A stretch of 64,000 nucleotides of DNA from Paenibacillus sp. GSMTC-2017 (GCF_016019935.1 NZ_JAECMT010000002.1:372001-436000); one strand, 5' to 3'. Shown: positions 45,618 to 55,631, numbered from the stretch's first letter. Translations and numbers: made by a program. Notes: generated by a model not told the origin, from the letters alone.

Positions 45618-47290
45618 GCGTTTTTCCCTCCGTTATCAAGCGTCTTAGGATCTATTGTTATCCCTATCTTCTTCAAGGCAAACGCAATATCCGAACGCAT
45701 GCCAAACCAATTTTTGTTTGTATGTGCCCCGAGTGATAACTTTCCATTATCGATACGAAGCCATATTCTACGATGCTGCCAATAAGATCCCATAATTAGA
45801 CCTACCATGGAGAAGATTGCTCCGACCCAAAGATACGGTAATGCACGATCTACACGAACATTCAGAAACGTCGTTGCCTCAGAGAAATCGACATTTTCCA
45901 TTCCATCCACACGAATTTCAAGTTTATCTGCGAGGTCGCGATTGATTGTGTCTTGTGCAAACTTCACTTTATCCTTTTGCATAGGGAAGTAAATATATGG
46001 TTCCCCTTCTTTTGCAAGACCTGGCCCTGTAATATTAAAGACGAATGCAGGTGCTTTTGGTTCTCTGGACAAGGTAGTCGGTTTGCCTTCACTATTCAAT
46101 GCAAATTCCATGTAATTCGCAAATAAGTCGAGCGTGTACGGCCCAAGCTTATATTGCAGTGCAGCATCTTTCATCGGGAGATCAAACGACCCATATTTTT
46201 CTCCAGTTTGCTTATCTTCCAATATCGGCTTCACTGCATTCAAACGTGGTGTTAGATCAAAGTCAAATTGATACAATTTGAGACCTTCATGTGTCAGTGG
46301 ATCATTTACGATAATGTTATGTTCCTTCACCATTTCTAAAACAGGCTTATTAAGCGGGTCGCTGCAATTGCTTACACACTCATATAGAATTGCTTGTGTT
46401 TCAAATTTTTTCGCCCGGTTCATCCCCTGTAACTGCTCTGGCAATTCATCATTGCTATAAAACTCCACTGTGAACTTTTCACTTTTAATGTAGTAGTTAG
46501 TCCCAGCTATATGTACTGTGTCACCGTCTGGGATCGTAACGTAGCTATCCATCTGCCAGCCTGGAATGCTACGAGCAAGAATAGCTAGTAGAAACAAAAT
46601 TAGACCAATATGGTTAATGTATGGCCCCCATCTACTGAACCTGTTCTTTTCAGCTAAAAGAGCAGTACCTGTTCCTTCTTCGTAATGAACCTTGTACCCT
46701 TTTCGCTTTAATTGTGCACCAAATTTTGCTGCCCATTCCGCTTCATTTGAGTCAATATCAGTTCTGTAAACTGCTTTTTGACGCATAATAAATTGTAAAT
46801 GTTTACGAATTTGCTGTTTCTTCAGTGCTCGATATAACGGTAAAACTCGATCTAAGCTACATATGACCAGTGAAGTGCCGATCATAACAAGTAGACCGAT
46901 AAACCACCAGCTCTCAAACGTATGCGAAAGGCCTAATTCATAATAAATTTTACCGAGTAAACCGTAATTTTCTTCGTAATAAACAGATGCATCAAAATTG
47001 TTAATAAACGTACTTTCCTGCGGATAGATCGTACCTAACATCGCTGTTACAAAAGTAATAACGATTAGATAGATTGCACTCTTCACAGAGGAGAAGAAAC
47101 TCCATATTCGGTCAATGTAACTAGGATCACTCTTCTGTGAACGTCTAGCAACACCATCGTAACGCATTTCAAGCGGCTCGTCCGAATGCTCCAACTCTTT
47201 AAGTAAGGGCTTTCCACACGATTCACAAAGTACGGTCCCTACTGAATTTTGATGGCCGCACTCACATTTCGTATTTTCAAGTGCTAACAC
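45614..47290 (-). CDS. resB: Cytochrome c biogenesis protein ResB with N-terminal zinc ribbon
   Basis: A 558-residue membrane protein that works with ResC in haem attachment. Membrane segments lie near residues 70-95, 130-150, 215-235 and 500-520, with a large external domain between. Unlike textbook ResB it begins with a zinc-ribbon-like region of two cysteine pairs, CECGHQNS...LCESCGKP (about 9-30). Its GTG start has AGGAGG upstream. It follows resA by 11 bases. Confidence 0.93.
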   Translation of the reverse strand: MLALENTKCECGHQNSVGTVLCESCGKPLLKELEHSDEPLEMRYDGVARRSQKSDPSYIDRIWSFFSSVKSAIYLIVITFVTAMLGTIYPQESTFINNFDASVYYEENYGLLGKIYYELGLSHTFESWWFIGLLVMIGTSLVICSLDRVLPLYRALKKQQIRKHLQFIMRQKAVYRTDIDSNEAEWAAKFGAQLKRKGYKVHYEEGTGTALLAEKNRFSRWGPYINHIGLILFLLAILARSIPGWQMDSYVTIPDGDTVHIAGTNYYIKSEKFTVEFYSNDELPEQLQGMNRAKKFETQAILYECVSNCSDPLNKPVLEMVKEHNIIVNDPLTHEGLKLYQFDFDLTPRLNAVKPILEDKQTGEKYGSFDLPMKDAALQYKLGPYTLDLFANYMEFALNSEGKPTTLSREPKAPAFVFNITGPGLAKEGEPYIYFPMQKDKVKFAQDTINRDLADKLEIRVDGMENVDFSEATTFLNVRVDRALPYLWVGAIFSMVGLIMGSYWQHRRIWLRIDNGKLSLGAHTNKNWFGMRSDIAFALKKIGITIDPKTLDNGGKNA

Positions 47291-47301
47291 TAGATGACCT
47301 C

Positions 47302-47832
47302 CTAAAGCTTAAGCAAACGTTCAACCCGCTCATTAATATCTTCTTCTAGCATACCTCCGACTACAACTTCCATCAAAGTGCCGTCGGGCTTAACGAAAAA
47401 TGTAGTTGGATATTGGCGCAATCCATAGCTTCGTTCTACTTTACGATTTACATCACGTAAAATAGGATAGGTTAGATCCATTTGCTTCACAAAATTGTTA
47501 ACGGTTAACGTATCCTCACTTAAATTTATAGCTAGTATTACGAGTCCACGATCCGTCCACTTTTCATATTGCCTTTGAAACTCAGGCATTTCTCTCACGC
47601 AAGGCTCGCAAAATGTACCCCAAAAGTTGATTACAATTGGCTTACCTGCATAATCCGAAAGTCCCTTCACTTGCCCTGCTGTATCAGCAAGCTTGAACTC
47701 TGGAGGTTTGCTACCTACTTTTAACAATCCTTTTTCGTCTTTACCAAACAATGTTGTGCTAATCGCATAACCACCAATGATAAATACAGCCAATAAAATA
47801 ATGATTTGAACAGTCTTTTTCGACTTTCCCAC
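47302..47832 (-). CDS. resA: Thiol-disulfide oxidoreductase ResA
   Basis: A membrane-anchored thioredoxin-like protein of 176 residues that keeps apocytochrome c cysteines reduced. It has an N-terminal anchor (about 8-24) and the active site FCEPCVREMPEF with CEPC, the characteristic ResA motif. It heads the resABCDE group. Confidence 0.95.
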   Translation of the reverse strand: MGKSKKTVQIIILLAVFIIGGYAISTTLFGKDEKGLLKVGSKPPEFKLADTAGQVKGLSDYAGKPIVINFWGTFCEPCVREMPEFQRQYEKWTDRGLVILAINLSEDTLTVNNFVKQMDLTYPILRDVNRKVERSYGLRQYPTTFFVKPDGTLMEVVVGGMLEEDINERVERLLKL

Positions 47833-47884
47833 TTCGTCTTCACCACCAGTTCCATAAGCACGACTACTTTGACTTCATTATAAC

Positions 47885-47917
47885 GAAAAGTCGACGGCAA
47901 TTACTGCCGCCGTCGAT
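47885..47917 (-). terminator. Terminator between rluB and resA
   Basis: On the minus strand TCGACGGC pairs with GCCGTCGA (47891-47916) across a 10-base loop, then CTTTTCG. The T-run is short but the stem is strong, and it begins at the rluB stop. Confidence 0.7.
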
Positions 47918-48660
47918 TACTTTTTATGAACTTTATGTGTCTTAAGTGCACACGCTAGAAGCTCTTGCACTTCTTTTTCCGTTAGATGACGATACTTGCC
48001 ACGAGCTAAGTTATGAAGACTTAAATCACCAAATTTGATACGCTTCAGACGAACAACTTTATGGTTTATCGCCTCAAACATTCTCCTTACTTGACGGTTA
48101 CGCCCTTCATAAATCGTGATGGAAATGGTAGCTTCTTTTTTTTCTTGATCGACATCATGATATTCGACCTCTGCAGGTGCTGTCATTCCATCCTCAAGCA
48201 AAATACCTCTTTGTAATTGCTCAAGCGCTGTTCCATGAGGAATTCCTTTTACAGTCGCATGATAGGTTTTCGGTACATGATGACTTGGGTGCGTCAGCAA
48301 ATTTGCGAATTCACCATCATTCGTTAGCAAAAGCAATCCTTCCGTATCATAATCTAGCCGGCCGACGGGATATACCCTTTCCTTAATGCCTGGCAAGAAG
48401 TCAGTTACAATTTTGCGTCCTTGTGGATCTTTTGCGCTTGTTATTACGCCTTTTGATTTGTTAAGCATCAAATAAAGCTTCTGTTCGCCGCGAACCGTTT
48501 TGCCGTTCACTGTAATGACATCGGTAGCTGGATCAGCTTTTACTCCAAGAGTCGTAACTTTCTCACCGTTAACTTCAACGGCTCCTGACAGGATAAGCTC
48601 TTCGCATTTGCGACGTGAAGCAACCCCTGCCTGTGCTAAAATTTTCTGTAAACGTTCCAC
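47917..48660 (-). CDS. rluB: 23S rRNA pseudouridine synthase RluB
   Basis: It modifies 23S rRNA. I chose the GTG at 48660 (247 residues, MERLQKILAQAG), with GTGAGG eight bases upstream; GTG at 48669 crowds it. The N-terminal S4 domain (LQKILAQAGVASRRKCEELI) and the catalytic GRLDYDTEGLLLLTNDG with its aspartate are clear. B. subtilis also places rluB next to spmB and resA. Confidence 0.95.
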   Translation of the reverse strand: MERLQKILAQAGVASRRKCEELILSGAVEVNGEKVTTLGVKADPATDVITVNGKTVRGEQKLYLMLNKSKGVITSAKDPQGRKIVTDFLPGIKERVYPVGRLDYDTEGLLLLTNDGEFANLLTHPSHHVPKTYHATVKGIPHGTALEQLQRGILLEDGMTAPAEVEYHDVDQEKKEATISITIYEGRNRQVRRMFEAINHKVVRLKRIKFGDLSLHNLARGKYRHLTEKEVQELLACALKTHKVHKK

Positions 48661-48717
48661 TGCTTTCACCTCACTCTACATCATAACGATATAGCGAGCA
48701 AAGCACAAGCGTAGCGC

Positions 48718-49251
48718 TCAGAATATGTAGAGACAAATTGCAATTGCTGCAAAAAAACCGACAATATCTGAGAATAGACCCACTTTCAATGCATAACGAG
48801 TCCTTCTTACTGCAATTGCGCCAAAATAAACGGTAAGTACATACAACGTCGTATCTGTACTTCCTTGAATGGTAGATGCTATTCGTCCTATCATCGAATC
48901 AGGTCCATACGTTTGAATAAGATCAGCTGTAAAAGCTAACGAGCCAGCACCTGTGAGCGGTCTTAATATACCAAGTGGTAATACTTCACTTGGTATACCA
49001 ACCCAATCAAATAGTGGTCTCACAGCAGAAAGCATAATATCCATAGCGCCTGAAGCCCGAAACATACTAATGGCAACCATCATTCCCACTAATGGCGGAA
49101 TGATACTAATTGCTGTACTAAACCCATCCTTTGCACCTTCCACAAATGTTTCATATACAGGAATCTTCCTTCTTACAGCCCCATACAGAGGAATAAATAC
49201 GATTATTGCCGGTATCATCCATGCGGAAAGCTTTGTAAATAGCTCATACAA
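48718..49251 (-). CDS. spmB: Spore maturation protein B
   Basis: A membrane protein of about 177 residues with multiple hydrophobic segments, needed for spore core dehydration with SpmA. The nucleoside-recognition (Gate-like) pattern SIIPPLVGMMVAI and LTGAGSLAF is present. I chose the TTG at 49251, eight bases after GGGAGG; GTG at 49260 is the alternative. It overlaps the spmA stop by 8 bases. Confidence 0.92.
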   Translation of the reverse strand: MYELFTKLSAWMIPAIIVFIPLYGAVRRKIPVYETFVEGAKDGFSTAISIIPPLVGMMVAISMFRASGAMDIMLSAVRPLFDWVGIPSEVLPLGILRPLTGAGSLAFTADLIQTYGPDSMIGRIASTIQGSTDTTLYVLTVYFGAIAVRRTRYALKVGLFSDIVGFFAAIAICLYIF

Positions 49252-49903
49252 GCTCGCCACCTCCCGATGTTTGAGCAGGTAAGGTATTGTTTCTCGTTTT
49301 GCCAGTTGGTGGGGCTAATGGCGGCAGCTTAGATCGATTACGGTACCAACGGTCTGCTGCAATTGCTGCGGCCGTGGCCACGATCGTTGCTGCTATCGTT
49401 GTACCTATAATTTCAGCAGGATTTGCAGAACCATAATTCATCCGAATTGCGATTAATGTGGTTGGGATAATCGTGATGCTTGAGGTGTTGAGTGCGAGTA
49501 GGGTGCACATTGCGGGTGTTGCTGTATCTTTATTGGGGTTCAGCTTTTGAAGTTCTTGCATCGCTTTGATGCCCATAGGTGTAGCCGCATTACCTAGTCC
49601 AAATAAATTGGCACTTAAATTACTCATAATATATCCGATTGCAGGATGGTCCTTCGGAATATCTGGAAATAACCATCTAACAATCGGACGTAACATACGA
49701 GCTAACTTTTTCAGTAATCCAGCATCTTCAGCGATACGCATCATCCCAAGCCAAAATACCATTATGCTGATTAAACCAAAACTGACGGTGACGCCTGACT
49801 TTGCACCTTCGAAGGCAGCCTGCGTCACCGTATCCATTTTGCCTGTGATAGCTGCTACAACAACACTCACAACGATAAAAAACAACCATATCCAATTTAC
49901 CAT
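49244..49903 (-). CDS. spmA: Spore maturation protein A
   Basis: A 219-residue membrane protein, partner of SpmB in spore core dehydration. Hydrophobic segments and the Gate-domain pattern GLISIMVFWLGMMRIAEDAGLL are followed by SNLSANLFGLGNAATPMGIKAM, typical of SpmA. The last 30 residues are a polar tail (TGKTRNNTLPAQTSGGGE). dacB-spmA-spmB is a known sporulation operon. Confidence 0.95.
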   Translation of the reverse strand: MVNWIWLFFIVVSVVVAAITGKMDTVTQAAFEGAKSGVTVSFGLISIMVFWLGMMRIAEDAGLLKKLARMLRPIVRWLFPDIPKDHPAIGYIMSNLSANLFGLGNAATPMGIKAMQELQKLNPNKDTATPAMCTLLALNTSSITIIPTTLIAIRMNYGSANPAEIIGTTIAATIVATAAAIAADRWYRNRSKLPPLAPPTGKTRNNTLPAQTSGGGELV

Positions 49904-50024
49904 AACAACAAACCTCCCCTTACAAACAATAGCTTTTGTGAGTACTCTTGTACCCTCTCTCCCAGAAGGTCAAGCTAATCACTTCGCCATATTAATTGCT
50001 AACCAATTTTCCCAATACTATAAT

Positions 50025-51113
50025 TCATTTATTTGGAAGCGATAATCGTGTGCTACCACTATCGTAAACAGGTACAGAACCAATTAATTTGTTATTCAAA
50101 TAAAATTGTAAATATCCTCGATCACCTAATGCATATTGCATGGATGTCGAGTCGATAAGAACAAGTTTTGACTCTACTCCGCCCACTTCTTCTGACTCAA
50201 GTGGGTAATTAAAGCTTTGACCAACTGCCAAAGGATAACCAGAAATGTCATTACCCCTTTCAACGACTGTTTTTAATGGAAAATGTTTATATCCCCAATC
50301 GAGCATATTGCGGTGATCAGCCCAATCGTCACCATCATTAATGGTTACAGCAGCAAGCTTTTGCCCATTACGAGTTGCAGAGCTTACCAAGCAACGAAAC
50401 GACTTTTTGGTATACCCTGTTTTCACACCGTCTGCACCTTCATACATGTTAAGCATTTTGTTTTTGTTCGTCCATCGATAATCCCATGGATCATGAGGGT
50501 TTGGTGCTCGTTTCTCCTTCGTACTCACAATTTCTGCGAAAGCTTCATTTTTTAGCGCATAAGCTGACAGCTTGGCCAAATCATTGGCTGACGAATAATG
50601 ATTATCCTCATCTAAACCATGTGGGTTCATAAAATGAGAATTCGTTAATCCGATTTGAATTGCTTTTTCATTCATCAAATGAACAAAGCCTTCCTCAGAA
50701 CCGCCAACATGCTCTGCAATTGCGGTTGCAGCGTCATTGCCTGATCGTAGCATTAATCCAAAGAGCATATCTTTTAAGTTCATCTGCTCATCAAGCTGAA
50801 GATAGATGGAAGAACCTTCTTTTCCTACAGCACGCTTGGATGTTTTTACTGTGTCAGATAGATTGCCATGCTCAATAGCTACAATCGCAGTCATAATTTT
50901 AGTTAAGCTGGCAATTCTCATCGGTGTATCACCATTGTTGCTATAGAGTAGTCGTCCAGACTCAACATCAATTAGTGCTGCTGCTCTTGCATTAGTTCCA
51001 ATTGCAGCTGGTGATGCTTGTACATGCTGAGCTGGACTCACATATAAACTGACAAGGGCTACCGTTACAATAAAAGTTGTTAACCGAATGTGTAGTAGCT
51101 TTTTGAAGATCAT
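50025..51113 (-). CDS. dacB: Sporulation D-alanyl-D-alanine carboxypeptidase (DacB type)
   Basis: A penicillin-binding protein that trims cross-links in spore cortex peptidoglycan. About 362 residues from the ATG at 51113, with a signal peptide (to about residue 34). The active-site motifs are SLTK (serine acylation site), SGN and KTG. The C-terminal PBP5-type beta domain follows. It heads dacB-spmA-spmB, and I name it dacB because of that neighbourhood; DacF is the nearest alternative. Confidence 0.93.
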   Translation of the reverse strand: MIFKKLLHIRLTTFIVTVALVSLYVSPAQHVQASPAAIGTNARAAALIDVESGRLLYSNNGDTPMRIASLTKIMTAIVAIEHGNLSDTVKTSKRAVGKEGSSIYLQLDEQMNLKDMLFGLMLRSGNDAATAIAEHVGGSEEGFVHLMNEKAIQIGLTNSHFMNPHGLDEDNHYSSANDLAKLSAYALKNEAFAEIVSTKEKRAPNPHDPWDYRWTNKNKMLNMYEGADGVKTGYTKKSFRCLVSSATRNGQKLAAVTINDGDDWADHRNMLDWGYKHFPLKTVVERGNDISGYPLAVGQSFNYPLESEEVGGVESKLVLIDSTSMQYALGDRGYLQFYLNNKLIGSVPVYDSGSTRLSLPNK

Positions 51114-51221
51114 GTTGTTTTTTACTCCTCTCGGTGTGTTAGCGTCAGTTGTCCTAGGGTAGTACATGCTACGTTAGTATATGCTTGTATCAGCCTCGGT
51201 AGACGAGCAAAAAACAACTAA

Positions 51222-51251
51222 AAAAATGAAAAACTGCCCTCGCGGGCAGTT
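51222..51251 (-). terminator. Intrinsic terminator of ytfJ
   Basis: AACTGCCC (51232-51239) pairs with GGGCAGTT (51244-51251) across a 4-base loop; on the minus strand TTTTTCATTTTTT follows. It lies 19 bases past the ytfJ stop and before dacB. Confidence 0.9.
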
Positions 51252-51269
51252 AGCTTGCTTTTAGGCTGA

Positions 51270-51761
51270 CTAATTCCCTAAAGAATCATCAGTCACATGT
51301 CCATCTATAATTGTTGTTGTTGTGGCAGTATATTCAGCATTACTATTTCCAGACTGCTGTTTCATCATGCCCTGAAGTTTATCAAACACTTTTGGAGCAG
51401 AATCGATCACTTTTTCAATCAGATGTGTTCCGTTATCAAGCGGCACAATCTTTACACCGTTTGTTCCAACGACTAAGAATGCAATTGGTGTAATCGACAC
51501 ACCGCCCCCGCTACCACCACCGAATGGTAACGATACTGTTGCATGATGTGAATCATTTCCTGAACTGCCGTGTTTGTCATTGTTCTCCGTTCGAATATCG
51601 CTGCCTCCAGCGACAAATCCGAAACCTACTTTGGAGATTGGCATAATAATACTACCGTCTGGCGTTTGAACAGGGTCACCTACTATCGTGTTTACGTCGA
51701 CCATTTCTTTAATATTTTCCATTGCAGTTTGCATTAGGCCTTGAATAGGGTGTTCTGCCAT
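51270..51761 (-). CDS. ytfJ: GerW-family sporulation protein YtfJ
   Basis: A 163-residue protein, family known for roles in spore germination. It has the family pattern VGDPVQTPDGSIIMPISKVGFGF and GGGSGGGVSITPIAFLVV. I chose the ATG at 51761, with AAGGAGG upstream, over upstream starts that lack a site. It overlaps the preceding DUF2953 gene by 28 bases, as ytfI-ytfJ do in other Bacillales. Confidence 0.9.
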   Translation of the reverse strand: MAEHPIQGLMQTAMENIKEMVDVNTIVGDPVQTPDGSIIMPISKVGFGFVAGGSDIRTENNDKHGSSGNDSHHATVSLPFGGGSGGGVSITPIAFLVVGTNGVKIVPLDNGTHLIEKVIDSAPKVFDKLQGMMKQQSGNSNAEYTATTTTIIDGHVTDDSLGN

Positions 51762-52423
51762 GCTTTGACGCCTCCTTTCCATTTCTTCATGCGAACTAAT
51801 AGTTGCAGTCCGGCAAGGATAGCATAACCGAAGCGGATTTGAGCTATACACGACCATTCAGTAGCAAATGTAGACTGTTGAAAGTTCGGGTTCACTTCCA
51901 TCGTTGGCTGACCCTTTACATGAACCATTTGGGAAATTAAACCTATAATCGATGTCTTAACAGACCAAAGTGTACCCGTCGCCATAGCGGTCCACATCGC
52001 ATCACCAGTACCTACTGTAGTATTCCACCGCCACTCTGTAATGCTAACCTTTGACAAAGTCCCTTTGACCCATCCCTTTAGATCACGCGTTATATGGAAA
52101 ATATGTTTGACCTTATCAATAAAGCTAGTCACTTTCTCTGCATCAATTTCATCATTAAATTGTTTCCATGTATTTATTCCAACGTCAGAATTACTTACTT
52201 CCTCCTCCAGTTTCAGTGATCTACCTGTAAAACTTACATATGGTATTTTGTATCGGTATCGGATTAGACCGAACAGCGCCTTTATGTTTAGCTCCGCATC
52301 TTCACTTTCCCCTACTCGCCGAATAGTACCATTCACCACGACAGGAGAAGCTGAAACTATAATCACGATGAGCAAAAAAAAGAGACCGCCCGCCATTATC
52401 CAACCGTAAGGGTGACTGAGCAT
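51734..52423 (-). CDS. ytfI: DUF2953 membrane protein YtfI
   Basis: A protein of about 229 residues with an N-terminal membrane segment (about 10-27) and a C-terminal one, and a polar middle. I chose the ATG at 52423 with GGAGG ten bases upstream; ATG at 52429 is an alternative. The pairing with ytfJ and the YRYKIPYVSF-like core fit DUF2953. In B. subtilis these two genes lie elsewhere; here they take the place where ypuI is found. Confidence 0.82.
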   Translation of the reverse strand: MLSHPYGWIMAGGLFFLLIVIIVSASPVVVNGTIRRVGESEDAELNIKALFGLIRYRYKIPYVSFTGRSLKLEEEVSNSDVGINTWKQFNDEIDAEKVTSFIDKVKHIFHITRDLKGWVKGTLSKVSITEWRWNTTVGTGDAMWTAMATGTLWSVKTSIIGLISQMVHVKGQPTMEVNPNFQQSTFATEWSCIAQIRFGYAILAGLQLLVRMKKWKGGVKAWQNTLFKA

Positions 52424-52483
52424 CAACATGCTCCCTCCGTTCCCTAATATAGGTTGAATATAGTATGGCCCTGCGGTCAATTC

Positions 52484-53086
52484 TCATTCTTTCATTTCAT
52501 CAATTGTCATTTGCCGTCCATCTAATCTTTCAAACAACATCTGAGTTTGTTCATCCAGAGCATCCTCAACATCAACATGTTTAGGTTCTGGCAAACCTTT
52601 AATCGAAGCTAATCCGAAATAATCAAGGAATGATTTCGTTGTTCCGTATAGGATTGGTCTTCCTATTGCTTCCGCTCTACCTACTTCTTCGATCAGATCT
52701 TTAGAAACTAAAGATTGAATTGCACGATCACTTTTTACACCACGTATTTCCTCGATATCAATCCGTGTAATAGGCTGCCTATAAGCAACAATAGACAACG
52801 TCTCTAATGCAGCTTGCGACAATTGCGCCCTTGTAGGAGAATAAGCCATTCTTTCGAAATAAGGAGCGTGCTCAGGATGTGTAGTCATCCGATATGCAGA
52901 GGCTACTTCCGTAATCTGCACACCTCTTCCTTCACGCTCCAAGTCCCGTTGAAGATCATAGACAAGCTCCGATGCAAAATCGGTATCAAGCTCCAATATG
53001 TCCGAAAGTTGACGTTTCGTTAACCCTTCGTCGCCTGCCATAAATAGTAGTCCTTCAATAATCGACTTCAACTTCTGAAAATCCAT
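52484..53086 (-). CDS. scpB: Segregation and condensation protein B
   Basis: A 200-residue winged-helix protein that binds ScpA and the SMC ATPase in the bacterial condensin. The pattern IIEGLLFMAGDEGLTKRQL and the later LETLSIVAYRQPITRIDIEEIRGV and GRPILYGTT are characteristic. I chose the ATG at 53086, which overlaps the scpA end by 32 bases. Confidence 0.96.
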   Translation of the reverse strand: MDFQKLKSIIEGLLFMAGDEGLTKRQLSDILELDTDFASELVYDLQRDLEREGRGVQITEVASAYRMTTHPEHAPYFERMAYSPTRAQLSQAALETLSIVAYRQPITRIDIEEIRGVKSDRAIQSLVSKDLIEEVGRAEAIGRPILYGTTKSFLDYFGLASIKGLPEPKHVDVEDALDEQTQMLFERLDGRQMTIDEMKE

Positions 53087-53834
53087 CTCCGCTGGTCTCT
53101 CCTCTCCAATGAATAACGATATCTTCAAAGAGCGAATGTTGAAAACAACGGATATGCTTCATCTTCATTAGCTCCAAGATCGCAAGGAACGTCACGACTA
53201 CTTCATGTCTATTCATGTTTTCACGAATAAGCTTTGAAAATCTTACCGTTTCATATTGTTTTAATACTTCAACAATATCTCTAATTCGATCTTTTACTGA
53301 TATTTCATCACGTTGAACCGTTGCAATTATATTCCTTCTTGCCGCTCTTCGAAGTGCCTTCTGAAATGCAGCGACTAAATCTGATAAATGCAGACCTTCA
53401 ACTGGGTTGACCTTCTCTTCCTTCTGGAAGGGAGTCATATCTTCGGGCTCTCTTGAGAAAATAAGACTTCTCTCCAGTTCCTTTTCCCGAAGTTGTTCTG
53501 CGATCTGCTTAAATTTCCGATATTCCACTAGTTTTTGGATTAGCTCATCGCGTGGGTCCAGTCCATCATCTTGCCAATCATCGTATTCTTCCTCGAATAT
53601 AGGCGGCTTTGGCAGAAGTTGCTTGCTCTTAATCGCAAGCAGTGTTGCAGCCATCACTAGAAATTCACTTGTTACTTCAAGTTCAAGCTCTTTCATCGCA
53701 TCCAAATATTCTAAATACTGAGTCGTAATTTCGCTGATGGACACTTCGTGGATATCGATTTCAGACTTATCGATCAAATGAAGCAATAAATCTAGTGGCC
53801 CTTCGAACGCATCAAGCTTGTAAAGCACAGACAC
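53055..53834 (-). CDS. scpA: Segregation and condensation protein A
   Basis: The kleisin that bridges the SMC heads, 259 residues. The N-terminal FEGPLDLLLHLI (about 9-20) contacts the SMC neck, followed by ISEITTQYLEYL, and the C-terminal winged helix ends with VTFLAILELMK. It lies after ribH and overlaps scpB; this rib-scp order is also found in B. subtilis. Confidence 0.97.
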   Translation of the reverse strand: MSVLYKLDAFEGPLDLLLHLIDKSEIDIHEVSISEITTQYLEYLDAMKELELEVTSEFLVMAATLLAIKSKQLLPKPPIFEEEYDDWQDDGLDPRDELIQKLVEYRKFKQIAEQLREKELERSLIFSREPEDMTPFQKEEKVNPVEGLHLSDLVAAFQKALRRAARRNIIATVQRDEISVKDRIRDIVEVLKQYETVRFSKLIRENMNRHEVVVTFLAILELMKMKHIRCFQHSLFEDIVIHWRGETSGDGFSEVEVDY

Positions 53835-53869
53835 TGAGTAGTAACCTCCCGCATAAAGCGCTGGAGAGA

Positions 53870-54340
53870 TTAACCCTGCAGCTGCTTCGTTAAATTAGCC
53901 ATTTCAATAGCGGTAACTGCCGCTTCATATCCTTTATTACCGGCTTTAGTTCCTGCACGTTCGATTGCTTGCTCAATCGAATCAACGGTCAAGACACCAA
54001 AGATTGTTGGAACACCCGTTTTAAGAGCAACAGCGGAAACACCTTTAGCAGCTTCGTTGCACACATAGTCAAAATGTGGTGTTGAACCACGAATAACAGC
54101 CCCTAGTGTAATAACCGCATCATATTTGCCACTTTCCGCCATCTTTTGAGCGATTAGAGGAATTTCAAATGCACCTGGAACCCATGCCACTTCTACATCA
54201 GATTCTTCTGCACCGTGACGTTTGAATGCATCAAGTGCTCCACCAAGTAGCTTACCAGATATAAATTCGTTGAATCTACCTACAACTACACCATATTTTA
54301 AACCTTTTGTTACTAAATGTCCCTCATAATATTTCGTCAT
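53870..54340 (-). CDS. ribH: 6,7-dimethyl-8-ribityllumazine synthase
   Basis: It condenses the ribityl-pyrimidine with dihydroxybutanone phosphate. The protein has 156 residues. The motifs [17 protein letters not shown] and [17 protein letters not shown] (with the catalytic histidine) are present. It is the last rib gene. In E. coli this is ribE; Bacillus calls it ribH. Confidence 0.98.
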   Translation of the reverse strand: MTKYYEGHLVTKGLKYGVVVGRFNEFISGKLLGGALDAFKRHGAEESDVEVAWVPGAFEIPLIAQKMAESGKYDAVITLGAVIRGSTPHFDYVCNEAAKGVSAVALKTGVPTIFGVLTVDSIEQAIERAGTKAGNKGYEAAVTAIEMANLTKQLQG

Positions 54341-54362
54341 GTTAATAACTTCCTCTCCATTT

Positions 54363-55631
54363 TTAATTTTTCTGCTCTGGCACTGCTACTTCGGATACCA
54401 TTTCGGAGCCTTCGAAACGAAGCATATGGCCTAGCTTTGCTTTTTTTGTACGCAAATAATTATTGTTACTTTCGTTTGCTTCCATTTGGATCGGCACTCG
54501 TTCCACAACTTCTAGACCATAACCTTCTAGTCCTCTAATTTTACGAGGATTGTTTGTCAGCAATCGCATCTTCGTTACGCCGAGATCTTTCAAAATTTGA
54601 GCACCTATACCATATTCCCGCAAGTCAGGTGCAAATCCTAGCTTTATATTCGCCTCAACTGTATCGAAACCTTGCTCTTGCAATTCATAAGCCTTGAGCT
54701 TATTAATCAAACCGATGCCGCGTCCTTCTTGACGCATGTAGAGCAGAATACCGCTCCCTGCTTTTTCAATCTGACTTAGGGCTGCTGCTAGCTGAGGACC
54801 GCAGTCACAACGATGAGAATGGAAGACGTCGCCTGTAAGGCATTCTGAGTGAACTCTAACTAATACTGGTGAATCAGAATTAATTTCTCCTTTAACAAGA
54901 GCGACATGCTCCTTCTGATCCACTTGATTTGTATATGCTATTGCACGGAACTGACCAAAATCCGTTGGCATCTTCACGTCAACTGCACGTTCAACCAGTT
55001 TTTCTTTCTCGTTTCGATATCGGATAAGCTCCTTAATGGTAATGAGTTTCAAGCCATGTTTTGCTTTGAACTCAATAAGATCAGGAAGTCTCGCCATCGT
55101 GCCATCTTCTTTAATAATTTCACAAATAACTGCTGCAGGTTCTGAACCGCTTAGCTTTGCTAAATCAATAGCCGCTTCAGTATGTCCGGCACGTCTTAGT
55201 ACGCCACCCTCTTTAGCTATTAGCGGGAAAATATGACCAGGCCTGCGGAAATCAGCAGCTTTTGCATTAGGGTCAATTAATGCTTTTACCGTTAATGAGC
55301 GCTCATAAGCAGAAATACCCGTTGTCGTTGACGTATGATCGACTGAAACGGTAAATGCAGTACCATGATAATCTGTATTTTGTGTAACCATAGGTGGTAA
55401 ATCAAGCTCATTTGCACGCTCTTGAGTTATTGGAACACATACAAGTCCACGCGCTTCAGAAATCATAAAGTTAATAACTTCAGGAGTTGTTTTATCAGCT
55501 AGTGCAATCAGATCACCTTCGTTCTCACGATCCTCATCATCAACCACGATAATTGGCCTGCCACTCTTTAAGTCTTGAACAGCGTCTTCAATGCGGTCAA
55601 AATCGTATTCATCCCCACGATTGGTTTCCAT
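54363..55631 (-). CDS. ribBA: GTP cyclohydrolase II / 3,4-dihydroxy-2-butanone-4-phosphate synthase
   Basis: A bifunctional enzyme of 422 residues. The N-terminal half (to about 205) is DHBP synthase with [10 protein letters not shown] and [12 protein letters not shown]. The C-terminal half is GTP cyclohydrolase II with the zinc cysteines in [18 protein letters not shown] and the arginine motif RQEGRGIGL. The ATG at 55631 follows GAGGAGGGAAA. Confidence 0.98.
   Translation of the reverse strand: METNRGDEYDFDRIEDAVQDLKSGRPIIVVDDEDRENEGDLIALADKTTPEVINFMISEARGLVCVPITQERANELDLPPMVTQNTDYHGTAFTVSVDHTSTTTGISAYERSLTVKALIDPNAKAADFRRPGHIFPLIAKEGGVLRRAGHTEAAIDLAKLSGSEPAAVICEIIKEDGTMARLPDLIEFKAKHGLKLITIKELIRYRNEKEKLVERAVDVKMPTDFGQFRAIAYTNQVDQKEHVALVKGEINSDSPVLVRVHSECLTGDVFHSHRCDCGPQLAAALSQIEKAGSGILLYMRQEGRGIGLINKLKAYELQEQGFDTVEANIKLGFAPDLREYGIGAQILKDLGVTKMRLLTNNPRKIRGLEGYGLEVVERVPIQMEANESNNNYLRTKKAKLGHMLRFEGSEMVSEVAVPEQKN

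Noticed and set aside
52041-52409. 122-codon plus-strand frame opposite ytfI
   Set aside because: Antisense to a gene with a good ribosome site and family match; no supporting signal on its own strand.
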